DNA of 64,000 bases from Brachypodius melanocephalos (GCA_013398615.1 VZSR01000479.1:3360740-3424739), one strand, 5' to 3'; shown: positions 12,801 to 27,600, counted from the stretch's first letter. Translations and numbers: made by a program. The notes: generated by a model not told the origin, from the letters alone.

Positions 12801-15800
12801 TCCTTCCTTCCTGAGCGCTTCCTGAGGGGGTGTTTGTTCCTTGTGCAGAAAAGGAAAAGTAAAATGATTTTGCTTTATTTCCATTTCAGTAGTGTCTTCC
12901 TCTAATATGTTTGGGAGTTATCTTAAACAGAGACAGACAATTTAGAACCCATGAGCTGCTCATAACTAATTCATTCAGTTTACATCCTCCACGGCTTCCT
13001 TCCTTCTCAAAAGCCCCTTTATACCAGGCTGTGAAATGGAATAATTGCCTACATTGGAATCGCCTGCATTTTCCTGGGATCCTTGCAGGTGACCATATGT
13101 GAATTTAGTAACTGGTGTTTGTTAACTGACAAACTGGATTGGTAATCTCAAAAAGATCATTTTACTGCCTGTAAGCCCCTGCTTGCCTTCCAGCTCTGAT
13201 TGCAATCTGTCCCAGGCAGGCCAGAATAGGATCTCATCATTTGGACCAAAGGATCAAATTTTAAGTCTACTAACTTTTGAATGGGGCACTGCTTTAAAGA
13301 GATAACAGGGTGTGCCATGAGCCCCTTTTCTTTTTAAGGATTTTCTTTCAGTGAGAGCTTGCTTAGTGCCACTGCTCTGATTAAAAACAGTCAAATCAGG
13401 TTTTCCTGTGCCCGCCCTGGAGGTGTGATGTGGCACACCAGGCAGTCATCAAGTGTAATACCACGGGAAGTAAGGACCATCCAGAACAGATGAGCAATTG
13501 AACTGACTTCATCACTTCTTTAGTATTACTGCTTCGTCTTGCAGTGGGCCTTTTTGGCACCAAAATGGGATTTCAGTCTCACAAAGGAGCTCTGTGTGAA
13601 GGAGAGATTTTATTTTCCTTGTTCCCTGGCTGCTGTCATGTGGATTTAGAGACTTGCCTTGTCTGGTGTTTAGGGACTCTTGAGTAATAAAGACCTTCAA
13701 TTTAAGATTAAAACAAGTCTCAGATGAAAAAAATCAGCATTTAAAAATAATTTATCTGCTCAGGTTAAGAAAAATATTCATAGTCTAAGTGAAACATGTA
13801 AAAAAGTAAAAAGTCCATTAGCTTTCATCCATCCAAAATGTCCAGAGGTTCTACCACGAGTTCTTGCTTTGCAGCCTTGTCTGAATGCAGGGTTCTAGGA
13901 AAAAGCATCCCTGGTGGATCAGTTATCAGGATTGTTCTTGCACACAGTGATAAATTGGGGTAAGGAGTGGCTTGTAGAGTAGAGCTGTCCTTGTTCAGAC
14001 CTGACTGTGGTCTGAAGCAGCCAAAGAGTGTTGCTGAAATAATTTGAATATTTTTGGCAGCATTTTAGTAGGCAGATGCTGCAAAATAACTGCTTGTTTA
14101 ACTGGTGCTAATGGAAGTTTTATTTGAGCTGTGAAGTGAACTGATGGAGGATTTTGGCATCTGCACAAATGATGTAATGAGGGAAACCAAGTTGTTTGCC
14201 TTAGCTCAGTGGGGAGTTTCTGATGCTATAAAGCCAGTAACCTCCTTGAGAAAAGTCTATTTCAAAAAGGACAGCATGGAAAGTGGTAAAACAATTGTGA
14301 TGGGATGTTGTTAAGTCCTGGAACAGAGGCTTGGTTGTAGCAATGCAATGATATCTACTGGTATCTAAAACATGGAGGAAGAAGCAGTTTGATATATGAT
14401 TTCATTGAAGGAATGTAAAGATGAGTTGCCCAGACTGAGTTTAGGGGTCAACTCTTAACAAAGATAGATTGAAATCAAGAATGGTCAGGGAGAATAAGAA
14501 ATATTTTAGTTTGTCTGTATACAAAGGTTCTAAGGTTTATTTCTGTCAGAGGAAAGAGAGTCTTCAGCACTGAGGATTTTTATGCATAGGTGATAGAGAT
14601 GGAGTCTTCCAGCAGGGAAATGCAAAATGAGAAAAGATCTGTACAGAGCTAAGAACCATGGGAAACCCCTGATGAAGCAGAGGTGAATGAAAATATCCCT
14701 GGATACTTATTTCTCACTAGCATATCAATTATGTGCATGTGCTACAGAGCTCTGCAGGGGCTTTGCATCCTCCAAAAGATTTGCAGCATTGCTTGGGGAG
14801 CACTGTTTTGGAAATGCTCCCTCTGTTTTATTAGCAGAGCAGCCCATCCATACCTGCACATTTCAGAAGCTTTGTCACTCATTTCACTGCTCAACCAATC
14901 TCCATCTGGTGTCTCCTTCCTACAGGGCATGGCATTTGGACAGGAAATTTTTCAGAGCATCCTCCTTATGATGTCCCAGATAGCAATGGCAATTTTTTGT
15001 CTCCAGTTCTTGCTGGTTTCTACATGTTCCTGACAATGATAATCCTGCTGCAGGTAAAAGACAAAAACCTCTCTGTTACCAAACTCAAAACTGAGTATAA
15101 CCACTAATGAACAGTTAATATCAACTAATAGCTGTGCAGTGCCTTCTTAAACCTATTTGAAAATATTGCTAGGAGTGTTTCAAATCATCCAAGTGTGAAA
15201 CAATACTTCTTTTTTCTTTTTTTTCTCTCTAACTTCAGATTTTTTTTCTTGCTATTGACACCCCACAAGGATAGAGATAGGAAATACATGTATAATACCT
15301 TTAACTCAGAATATGTAGCAGATGCAATAAAAAAGATATTTACATCCATATGTCAGCTTTTTTTTTTTTTCTGCCTATATCCAGAATTGCAAAATAGGAA
15401 GGCCACTTAACATCTCAGAAAAACAGCCAAACAAAAATTGCCAATTTGCCAGTGGGAATAATAACTAGGTATGGTTCATCTGGTCTAGGAAAGAAGCTAA
15501 ATTAGAAGTAGGATACTTGTATACCTGAGTGTGATTAAGCCTAATTGGGAAAGAATATTTTACTGGGTGAGGAAAAAGTTACATTTACTTTTCCAATTTC
15601 TTGGTGTCACTGCTGAGATTTAAGTGGACAGAATTTCTTTAATATGAACGAAATATGAATATAACTTTCAGAGCTGCTCAGAGATTCCTTGGGGGATTAT
15701 TTTTCATTACTGAAACAGAATATTTGTGCATCTTAAGAGTATTTCAGGGCAAGGAAGGTTGTTGTGTGCAAAGTAACGGTTTGTGAGACTTTTCTGCACT

Positions 15801-17953
15801 AAGAGCTACTCTGTGCTAGTCCATCCTTTCAGGGTTTCAGAAGGGTAAGAGCAAGCATGATCCTATGTCCAGAAAATGTGCTTTGTAAGGGCATCATCTG
15901 AAAGACCCACCTCTGAATTTAGTACTCTAGGAATTTAGTCTCAAGTTTGCCACTTATTATCCCTGGTTTTCCATTGCTATATTTGGCAGAATTTTTTTTT
16001 CATGCCTGAATTATTATTCATCAGCCCTACAATATATCCCTAGGAAGAACTTTTTCTTTGGAAATCATTAGTACACCTGTGCCAGGACATTGCCAGTAGA
16101 AAACAGTGAAATTTATCTTACCTCTCACTGAGAATTTAAATTCTCTTTCAGATTTTAATCCCTGTATCTCTTTATATGTCAATTGAGTTGGTCAAACTGG
16201 GCCAAGTCTTCCTAATTCACAATGACATTGACCTGTATGATGAGGAAGCAGATTTGCCCATCCAGTGCCGTGCCCTCACTATTACTGAAGACCTTGGACA
16301 AATCCAGTATATCTTCTCAGACAAAACTGGGACACTCACAGAAAACAAAATGGTATTCCGACGCTGTACTGTTGATGGAATTGAGTTTTCCCATCAGGAA
16401 AATGGTGAGAGATATTTTTTTATACTTGCTTTTTTTGTCTGAGCAATTAAATGTCATTAATTTAAATATCAATACCTAAAAATACTGAGCCCTCTAATTG
16501 AATGTAGAGTTTTGTGGAACAGTCACTGTTTTGTGAGGGACTGCTGCTACAGAGCATTACAAAAGTGAAGGTGTTTTAAATTATTCAGAAGTCAGATGGG
16601 AAAACTTTTCCAGATCCCTCTGCAGGCACCTTCAGGATTTGCCCTGCATTCAAAGAGCACACAAAGAGAACATTTTCTCTTTCATTTCTAAATGAGCACC
16701 AGACAACCTTTTATAAGCTCACAAACTGATATTAGTTAATATTTAAACTCAGTGGGTCCAAAACTAATTATTTCTGTGACTATGTAAATGTACATTTCTG
16801 AGTGATATGAAAAATACAGGTACCCTTTTCCTGGAGTGAATCCTGGCTGCAGTCTGGATCTGAAGGTTCTTGGCACTTGGTGCTCTGAGTTGATGCTGCT
16901 GTCTCAGCCCCTTCCTCATCGCTCCTTTCGTGCTCTGTGTAGCAGAAAGGATCCTGTTAGGCTGGGAAGCAGCTGCCAAAAAGATGTTTGTGTTCTGTGA
17001 CTGAAAATTAGCAAATTTGTGAATTACCATATTTCGCTCTCCTGTTCCAACTGCAAAAAGCAGCTGAAGGGACAAAACATTAAGAGAAGCCCATAAAAGT
17101 GACTGATCACTTTGAAAACTCATTTTTATTTCCTTGCAATGATAACCGTGGCAACTGCCAGAAACTCCTGTGGACAGCGGAATTTTTCTGGTGACGGCTT
17201 TTGAAACGTTTTGGCTCTGGTTTAGTTTGTTTCAGGTTTTTTTTAACTGCTCAAGGAATTCCTCCCGAACAATGAAAAAAACAAAAAAAAACAGAATCCA
17301 AGGTTAGATTTCATTTTTCTTTAACAGACAGGCGACTGAAAATACAGAAAGAGCTGGATCTAGACCACGAGGATTTTGCCAAACTTCAGCACTTCACTCT
17401 GCCTGCCATGAACGTTGAGAGAGCAGCCGCTCCCCAGCCCCACACCATGAGACCCCTGAGGAGGTGCCAGAGCGCCCGGGCGCGCTTCCAGGGGCACACC
17501 AGGCACAGGTCAGTCGGCCGACGTGACAGCAGCCAGTCCCAGGTGGCATTCAGCAGCCCCATCGTGAGTACCAGCATGCTAACACCCTCTAAGTTATCCC
17601 TTCTGTTGCTCTTTGTGATGGAAAGCCAATGGGTAGGGAGGAGACATGCAAGCCTTGTTGGAGCTAAGAGAGGGAAGCCAAAGAATCAAAGCAAAGAGGG
17701 CGAGACAAAGAATTGGAGCCCTCGACTGGAGCATGCAGACTGCAGTCAGTGGGGAGCAGAGTCTGTTGCAATTTGGGTCAGAAACTTCCCAAATTCACAC
17801 AGAGCCTCATTAGAGTCAGACTGTTCTGCTCTCCGTGAAAGATTTTTAACAGACGTTTCAGACAAGGCTTTTGTGAAGACTGAAAGAACGTCATACATTT
17901 TCAAAAATAGAATTCCAGTTAAAATCGAAGGCCTGGAAAACCCATCCAAATCC

Positions 17954-18018
<65 letters not shown>

Positions 18019-21000
18019 TATAAATGCAGAATTCTCAGAACTTTATTTGCTGCAGTTGTTGTAAGATCCTACTTACCTCATTCAATTCTGCTGTAAGCAG
18101 TGAGTACCACTCAGAACTCCTCCTGTTCTTAGAATATGGGAGTTCTGTAAGTTCTTATCCTAGTATTTTCCAGCCCAAACATCATGAGTTGCTGAGTACA
18201 TTTCCATGGACTCTTAAGAACCCATGAGTCGTGACTTCTGAGAATTTCTTATGGGTCATGACTACTGAAGAATGATACAGAAATTTCTTGCCAGTTTATT
18301 TTCCAGTTACATTTTTTTTCCAATTGCATCTTTTTCTTCTATAAACAATTTTTTTTTCATTCACTGTAACTCAATGTTTGAGGAACTGGTATCAAATGAC
18401 TCTTTTGTAGAAGAAAATTAAGCTGCTTTTGTGGAAATAACCAGCCTTAGCTGCTCACAGTGTCACTCTATCTGGATAAATTGATTTAACGCCCTATGAC
18501 AATTGTGAAGATGTAAAAATAGAGACACTTAGATATTGCACAGAGACTGCCCTGTATGACCTTTAAATGAGTCATAGTAGTATCCCTCTTTGCCACCTGA
18601 GTCAATTCCCTATTAATAAAATGGGAGTAATAATTTTTTTAGTGTCTCCATGGATCCTGCCCTTTGGAACTTACATCACCTCATGTGATGCATTTTTACT
18701 CTGTTACAAATCTGCAGCATCCTGAGTATTCCTGGTACACAGAGTGTGTTTGTGGACCTGGGTGTATGTCAGCAGACAGAGCTTTGTAAGAAAAATCCAA
18801 CTTTCAACAATGGAACACGATAGAAAATTAACATTTCCTCTCTCTACCTTTAGGTGTTCTTATGAATTAACAGAGTGACAGTACATTTCCTTCTAATTTA
18901 ATAGTTCCAATAAGTAGTGCCTTGCTATTAGAAACATTTAATGAAGAGTTTCATAGTCCCATGGTCATCAAGTTTTCATGCCATCAAGTAGAAGAAATGC
19001 AATCAAGTTAATGAGGAAACCTTAAAACTGAATGGCACTAGCCATTTCATATCAATGTTTTCACTAACAAAATTGTTAATATTGAAAAGGTAGCAAATTT
19101 AGGTGATTATTATCATTAGTGCTGTTTTGTTCAGTTTTCTTTTTTGCTTGGTTAGGGTTTTTAATATATATTCAGGCTGAAAACTCAAGGCAGCACCGTT
19201 TTCACTTAATGTGAAAAAGAAGATGAGAAAAAATGTTCTGATAAATATTGATTTTTTTTATTGTTTTGTTTTTAAAAATTGTCTCTGAGGCCACAATTAG
19301 CCTGACAATTTTCGATTTTTCCAGAGGAAACTTTTGAGTTCAGAAAATTGCTGCTGAAGTGAAATATCTAGTTTGAGAAGAACTTGCAGCAGACATTGAG
19401 GATATAGTTGAAAAAGAAATTGAGGGGGGGTGATGACAGATAGGAGAGGCTGAGATAAACATAATAATTTGGTGTTTGTGATGTTCATTCTAATTGTGGC
19501 AATGCATGAAGAAATTGGATGAAAAATTATTCAAGGTGTCGGTGAGATTCTGATCTTTCATGTTCCAAATTTAATAGAGTTTCTAACATAACTGTTTGAC
19601 ATAACTATTTGGACAGGTGTATCTGCACACATGAGTTCTTCATTGGAATTGTCCTGTTAAGCTTTTTGGGATTGTTCTATGTACAAAACATTGGCATAGT
19701 CCCATCACCCACAGAACCACTGCAGTGCAATATTGTGAAATGGTTTCTTAAAATCAGCAGCTTTAATTTTTCAGCCTCTGATTCTTTTTAGGAGGCCTGA
19801 GAAGAAAATTGAAAATCAGCTTATTCTTAGCATGTTTTTGTTTGTTAGAGAAAGGACTGCATCAATACTGCAAACATGTCCCTGTATGTGAAATAAAAAA
19901 GCATTAAAATACTGAGCCAGAAGAACCAGAGGTTTCTGCAGGAGGGCAAGTGCAAAGCTTTGTTCCAGCTTTGGATTTCTGTTGAGCTGCAAAATGAGCA
20001 GTAGATTCATTTGGAATTACCAGGATTATTTAGGAAGTTCTTGTCACTTCAGCAAGCAGGAGATGGAATGCAACATTCAGCTCAGCACTGTACAGCCGAG
20101 AAGGTGCTTGGGTGACTTCTGTTGGATGTTTACAGAACTTGGGAAAACTGGGCCAGATTGAATGAGGTGAGGGTAACAGCTGGGAGGAACTAGAAAGCAG
20201 CTAAATAACTTTGGCAGTTCTTTAAGGACAGGATGCAAAACTATTGGCTCATGCAAAGACGTCTTTTAAATTTGGAATTCCTTGTTAAATATGGCCCTGA
20301 ATTTAATCCAAACCAGATTCTGCCAACATGAAATTTCTATTAAAAGTAGCGTTCCCATAGCTCTACATCAAATTAAATCGTAGGGAAGTGACATTGTTAA
20401 GTAGTTTGTCTTGCAAATTTTGGTTTGATTAGAAAGGGAGTGGTAGTAAAACTACAGAAACATTTCAGGAACAAATAAATATGTATGTATTTATTTGTTT
20501 CAAAAACTGAAGAAAATAAAGTTTGAGAGCACTTCCCTTTCTGGGTGCAAAATGAAACTGCTCTGGAAACAAAAAGTGATACCTCTGTAACTAAACAATA
20601 AGCACAAAATGTTCTCTTGAAATAACTACCAACTCCGAGACTGAACAGGGAGACTCCCAAATATACATTTTTCTAGAATGTCCTTTAATTCAGGAGTCAG
20701 CAGTTTCAAAGTTAAGGGATACATTATGGATTTTTTCCGATTTTTAGAAGATCTTAAAAGAAATAAAATTCTGAGATCATCTTCCTTTTGAAGATGCATT
20801 TCCTTCTAATTATCTAGTTGCTCAGCTTTTTGAAAGAGATCTTTTTTCCATAGATGTTAAGTACAAAAGGCATTTTCTAGGTCTAAATTCAAGAAGTCTA
20901 TGAAGTTGCCAGTTATTCCTTGAGGACAAGGGTAAATGAAAATGATCCTCACTAAGTAATTTCTCTTCCAGGAAAAGGATGTGGCTCCTGACAGCAGGCT

Positions 21001-21600
21001 GCTGAGGCGAGTGAGAGAAGCTGCCCTCCAGACTGAGAGTTTTTCTCCTTTTATACAAATGAAGACTTCCACATCCTTTACTGACTTTTTCCTTGCTCTT
21101 GCCATTTGCAATACAGTTCTGGTCTCCACTGCTACTGAGCCAAGACAAAGGGTAATCTAACTTTAAATGCATGAGGAAAATGGATCATGCTTGCCTTTAA
21201 CTACATAGAGTGGTGTCCAGTGAAAACTGAAGGGGTGAAAAATGGTTTGTTTGAGAGCTGACTCCTAGTTCATTTATCTTTTCTGTAATATCCACTCCTT
21301 CCCTTCCTGTGTATCCCTTCCTAGCTTGTCTTCTAATGTTTGATGATTAGCTAAGGCTACCACAGTGTCTGCAGTTGTTCTTTTAGATTTTGTATTACAT
21401 ATGCTCTAAGAAAACACACTGGGTTTTCTCTGATATGCCAGGCCATTGACAGAACTCCTAGGGCTTAATTACATCTTTGCTTAAGAGGTAGAGATACAAA
21501 TCACCATCAAATTTGGATGGTATCTCACATATGGCATCTCTATGGAATCCTTCCACCACAGTTAAATGGCAGGAGAGGGGGAAAGGGGAAGTTACAGTTG

Positions 21601-21650
<50 letters not shown>

Positions 21651-24600
21651 GTCATTTAGATGCAGAAAGGTAGAGGGGGGTTTTGAGAAGGCTCTTGAAG
21701 TTCACATTTGCTTATTTTTAACCTTGGTTTTTCTCATATTTCTAGGTCACAATCCCACCACCAACAAAACCTTCAGGAATCACCCTGGAGAAAATCCATC
21801 TGATATTTCAAAGGCTAAAATTAGCAAGCCTTAGTCAGTCTTTTTCACCATCTCAGTCTAGTTCACAACTTGCTGCCAGCTTCAGTGCAAAGAACACCGA
21901 GGAGCCTCTTTCTGTGCTGGAGAGTTGTGACAATGAAAACCACTGCTCTGCCAGCAGCACAGACCAGGAGCTCCAGGACCAGGGCAGCACAGACATTGGC
22001 ACTGCTTCCTTGGATGAAGTTTTTAGGTCTGCAGCTAACAGTTCTCTGCCAACAGACTTTTGTTACGAGGCTGAGAGCCCAGATGAGGCAGCTCTTGTCT
22101 ATGCTGCCCAGGCCTACAGCTTCATCCTGGTGTCCCGGACACCCGAGCAGGTCACCGTGCAGCTGCCACAGGGAACGCTCCTCACCTTTGATATCCTCTG
22201 CACCTTGGGATTTGACTCAGTCAGGAAAAGGATGTCTGTAGTGGTGAGACACCCTCTGACCAAGGAGATTGTTGTCTACACCAAAGGTGCTGACTCTGTA
22301 ATAATGGACCTGCTGGACGACTCTGCCAAAGGTAATTAACCAGGGAGCTGTTTCTGTTGTGCCTCCTACCAAAGAGGTTTGCAGTAGTCTTTTCTGCAGA
22401 AAATATTATATCTAGGTATTAAAAGTATAAAAAAAGAATAAGCTTTCTCTAGTATTGTCCCTGCAGATCAGAACTGAGGTATTTATTTAACCTCACAAGT
22501 GCTTAGAATATGGAATGGGATAATTAAAATTCACTGATAATACTAACCCATGTGGTTTATGTACTCTGAAATCATACTGTCATTAGAGCCTGACGATTGT
22601 TTTTCATGTTGTCAGTAAGAGTGCTATAATATTAACAAACAAAAGCACAAGCAATGTTACCCTAAAGGAAACAAGAATTTTTAGCAAGATTTCAGCTTCT
22701 GCACAGCCAACACTTTTGAGCTTTTAAAGAACTTGGTATTATAATGGAGTCCACTTTTCTCTAATGCCCTTCTCTTTTTTAATCTTAGGCTATTAGATTG
22801 AAAAATTTCTGTGCTTAAAATATGGAATCTTTTCCTTGTGTTTCACAGGTGACATTAGCACAGAGAGGAGACTGAAAAGAATAAAAGAAAGAACTCAGAA
22901 GCATTTGGACTGCTATGCCCGTGATGGACTGAGAACTCTGTGCATAGCCAAGAAGGTGGGAGAGCACCAGGTTCTGTACATGTCAATAGAATCACTAGAA
23001 AAATATAGTGGCTATAATTCTGCTTCAACAACCAGCCAGATATAGCCCATCTTTTTGTCCCTCTCTTTGCTTTGGCTGGAGCCTTTTTTTTTCCTTTTTT
23101 TTCCTCAATGTGACCAAATGATGGATTTTTAGTCAGCCTCAAAACATGTATTTCTGTTTCTTGTATAGTAACTCCAGCTGACTTACTCTACAGTGCTTCC
23201 AAGCAAGAAACAAAGAGTCTGCAGAGCAGCCAACCTTCTTCTCTTTTGCTTGCCACTCAGCTTTCAAAAATCCTGTTCTCAGCCTGAGTTAGTGTATCTC
23301 AGTGTCATATTTTCATACAGAAGTTGTCAGTGTGCAATAAATAGATCATATTCGAGCTCTGGAGAAATGTAGATCAGCCCTCAGGAACTGTGTGCTCTCA
23401 GCCAAGCAAGAGCTGTGTGAGCAGGAGTTTCTCCATGTCATATTTTGAGTCTCAGCTGTGGGTCATTTGTACAAACTACTTGTTCTTGCAGTTTTCTCTT
23501 GGAAAAGTCAGCGTTGTTCTAAAGATGACACAGTGCTTTACCAGTTTGGATAGGAGTTAAGTCTCTATGATCCAGAATGCTGGCATTTCTCTCTTATTTA
23601 AATTTCAAATAAGTGCTGTTCAAATTGTGTTATGCAGGTCTTGAATGAAGATGACTTTCAAAAATGGGCCAATTTTCGTCGGGAGGCAGAAGCTGCGATT
23701 GACAACAGAGAGGAGCTGTTAATAGAGACTGCACAGCATCTGGAGACCAAACTCACCCTGCTGGGTAGCTAAAAATAAGAATTGTCATTGTGTGAAGTAG
23801 CACTTGCTCTCCTGTGATAGTCTTGGCAGTAGGACAGACAACAGCTTATACTAATTTATATCTAAGAGACTTCCTCTGTGGTTTGGAAATCTCCAGGCTA
23901 GGGAGATATAATCCACTGAAAGTGCCTATACAAGTTCTCATGCATTTTGGGCAGCAGTAACTTTGAAAAAGTGTATTGAAACTATTGTGTGCCCCAAGCA
24001 AAGAACATGCACTTCAGCTCTTACTGTGGCTCAGCTGACAGAGTAGATAATGAAGTTCCTACAATGCAATTATGTGTCCATATCCTTACATAAACTTATA
24101 AAATACTGTAAATTAACTTCAGTTTTAAGCACAAATTCCGAGGGAGTTTTGGTAATTGAACTGTATTATAAAATCCAATAATTTAAACATGTGGGCGTTT
24201 TGCTACTCACTTCCTGCTGTTGTTGCATTGTTATTCTTGCTTTGTGCACTTTGTAAAAAGATGTTTAGAATTAAAACTTTCGTTGATTGACAGTTCTGCA
24301 TCATTCATTCCAGTCATATCTAACAACATCATCCTGTTAAATTATGGAGAAGTTTAGTGCTTTCTGTTCTATATTGTTTGCAAACATTTTATTCTTTATG
24401 ACTGATTTTTGGAGTTGTCTCTGTCTCATTTTTCTCTGACTACAATTTGTGCCCAATTGCACTTGGTTAAATTTCTGCAATTGCAAGCAATAGCTTGCAT
24501 TATGGCTTCTCATAATCTCTGCAGTGATTTAAAAAATTAGAGTAATAATGGTAAATGCCATAAGCAGACCACATAAGAGATAATGTAGATCTTGTCAGAA

Positions 24601-27600
24601 TCTGTTACCTTTGCCAATTACTAAGGCTCTATGTGCTTTCGCACTTTAATTTGCAAAAAGTGTTCCCTTAGCCTAAATCAATATCTATCTTTAATGTACC
24701 ACAGTTACAGCATCTTCAAACTGACCCCTAGTGGAAGGGATAAGGAGTATTGTAACATTCAGATGGTGATTTCCCAACATCATCAGGATGAGTGTTGGCA
24801 TCCGCTTCTAAGTTTGTGCATGTTCAAAAAGAAAATGTACTCTTCTGTTTCTTATGCCTTTGATGGCTGAAGCAGCTGACTTGACAATAGGGACAGCATT
24901 CATTTAAACAGTCAAAGGTCATCTTTCCTGGTTGCTTTGATGGAACTTAATGCAGGATTTTTAAAATGCATATGGTGTGATTCCTCTGCCAGCACATTGT
25001 CACTTTGGATTATTAGGAAGAAATGAGATGCATTGTTCTTGAAATGAGCAAAATGAAGAGGCAGAGCTTGATTGTTGACACATTCAGACCTTAATCCAAA
25101 TGCAGATCATGTGCCTGTGTGTTTATTTGTTGGACAAAACCTTGGTTCAATTCTCAGTAAGTTCAGGAATGTGTTTGGAAAGCAAAGAGCTTTTTCTAAA
25201 CAAGAAAACAGCAACTTGATTTCCAAGAAAAAGAATATTATTTCTTTTCTTTTCCTGTTTTCCCAGGAGCAACAGGGATTGAAGATCGTCTGCAAGATGG
25301 AGTACCTGACACTATTCTGTCTCTCCGAGAAGCTGGGATAAAAATTTGGGTGTTGACAGGAGACAAACAGGAGACAGCAGTTAATATTGCATACTCCTGT
25401 AAGCTTCTGAACCAAAGGGACACTGTCTTCACCATTAACACTGAAAATAAGGTGAGTAAAGAAAGACAATACGCACAGAATTTGCTGTCTTACCCTTTCT
25501 TTGTGTCTTGCAGTTTGGCACTCCTTGGCTTTAGACCTCACTCAACAAAGAACAGTGGAAAAAACCCAAACAGCATTAGACTAGAAACTCTGTTGACAAC
25601 ACAATAGAATTAATTGAAATATAAGACACTAATGTAGAGTTTCACTCAATTAGAATACACTCTTTTTTCCAAATGAAAATATTGTTTTTTAAAATAACCT
25701 GAATTGCTAGGTATTACCTGAATTAGTATCTTTGGGACAAAATTAATATGCAATTTAAGTGCCTAATTCCTTAATAACATGGATATCTGGATTTCCACCT
25801 TACAATGGAAATTTCAGTTTAACCCTAAGTGATATCTGTTAGAAGACATTTGGAAAGTGCTGTATGAGTCAGCCAAGAAAATGTATGAAGGTATAGATTT
25901 AAGTAAATTCAGAACTTTTTAATTGCATGTTCCCTGTGTAGCCTTAATCAGAAACTTATTAGCAAAACATTTAAGCCAATATATTTTTGTTTAAGCAACG
26001 GCCAGTTAAAAACATAATCACTTTCTTGACATTCCATGGTGGCAAACACAGTTGCTGATGGGTTCAAAAATTCCCTCGATTTCCATGGGAAAGAAGAAGG
26101 GCAGGATTTAGACAAAGGGAACATAGACTAAAATAAGGATAAGCAATTCAAGGGCAGGTCTGTTCCTGTCAGTTCCTGTGAGTCACTAAAACACAGTGAG
26201 CAATCTGTGGTGCAATCCATGGCCATTCCTGACAACACCTGAACAGAAGAGAGAAAATAGAGTCCTAACTTCCAAAGAGGGTAATTGCCATTATGAATGG
26301 TGAGAGTAAAAGGCTTTAGAAAAGACAGCTTGGCTTTTGCTGGATGTGAAGCAATATAAGCAAGGTACCAGGAAAATCCTGCCTTAATGTCAGGAAGTGG
26401 ATTGGCCATCACTATCCACAGCCTCACATCTCATCCCTGCAGGCATACGGGTGGGACAGGTTGGTGGTGGATGGATTATGTGGACACCACGTCCAGGCAT
26501 TGTGGTTAAACCAGACCCATTTGCTAAGGAAGGTCAGCCCTAACTATTTCTGAACACAAAAAGGTCCAAAATGCCATTCTGATGCCCTTTTTGCATTTTC
26601 TTGCTGGTGACCTCTTACTTCCCACTGAGACCTGCAAGCCCCTGAGGTGCCTTCAGAGCAGCTGCTCTTTTCCCTGCTCCTTTTTTTTGGCAGCATCACG
26701 GCCCTCACTCAGCAGGAACAAGAGGTACAGTGGGTTCAACCCTTCCAAGGGCTGGCACGAGGCTGTGGAGGGCAGGCAGGGCTTCCCTGTGTGACCAGAC
26801 AGGTCACCCATCTGGGTTGTCTCAGCTTTTCTCCTCAGAGAAGCGGGGTTACCAACACAAGCTTGCTTTTCCCAATAAAGCTAGTGTGAGGATTAAGTAA
26901 ATATTGTTAAAATACTGGCTGTTTTCCTTATGGGAGGCAGTAGCATGGAGCAGTGAGATGGCCCACTTTCTAATTGCTTTTGTCTGCAGCTAGTAGCTCT
27001 CCAAACGAGAAAAAACATCCTATGCAAATATCTGTCTCTTTTAATGGACACAGAGACACGCGGGAGGATGATATGGAATCTGGCACGGAAAACATTCCCG
27101 TGGGAAATTTCATTTGAAACACATATCTGCTTTAAGGGGAAGCAGAATGAATATATTTGGGATGGAAATGATAAAGTGGTTTCTGCCAGGGCAGAGATGC
27201 TACAGGCAAGACCACTCTGGCTCTGGGAAACATCAGCATGGGCACTTGCCCACAGCAGCCTTTGTGGCCCTGGATCCAGGCTCAGGAGCAACCTGCAGAC
27301 ACCTGTGGGAATCCCCATGGTCCAGGGGACACTTGGAAATTCTCCACAATAAGATTTAGTTCTCTCACTTTCAAAATGAAACCAAAGACAAACTTCTGAA
27401 AGAGGCTCCCAATAGCAGCAGTGAGGAACACAACTGAAAAAGCATTTAACCTGTTAATTTTGCCAGAGTTATATCTTGAAGTGGTGTCACTGTGAAGGGC
27501 CTCTCCTTACCCCTGAGCCCACCAGATATTCAAACACTGAAAATGAAATATCTTCCAAGAAGATGCAACATAATTAGGTAGCTTGGCAGATTTGTTTCAA

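Larger units (their letters stand above)
17564..20971 (+). other. ATP10B: ATP10B intron with open read-through, poly-A tract and inverted repeat
   Basis: The frame of the preceding exon stays open for 131 codons into this intron and ends at 17956. A pure A tract follows at 17960-18014. A possible MIR/L3-type fragment (tgccacctgagtcaattccc, then aataaaatgggagtaataat) is near 18590-18640, and a perfect AT-rich inverted repeat lies at 20470-20499. Confidence 0.65.

Noticed and set aside
17564..18014. Processed pseudogene or SINE ending in the A55 tract
   Set aside because: No similarity to a known mRNA or SINE, no target-site duplication seen, and the 5' part is continuous with the real exon. 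It is kept only as a finding about read-through.
21458..21655. Poly-isoleucine open frame on the minus strand
   Set aside because: It is produced by the (TTA)n microsatellite and is not coding.
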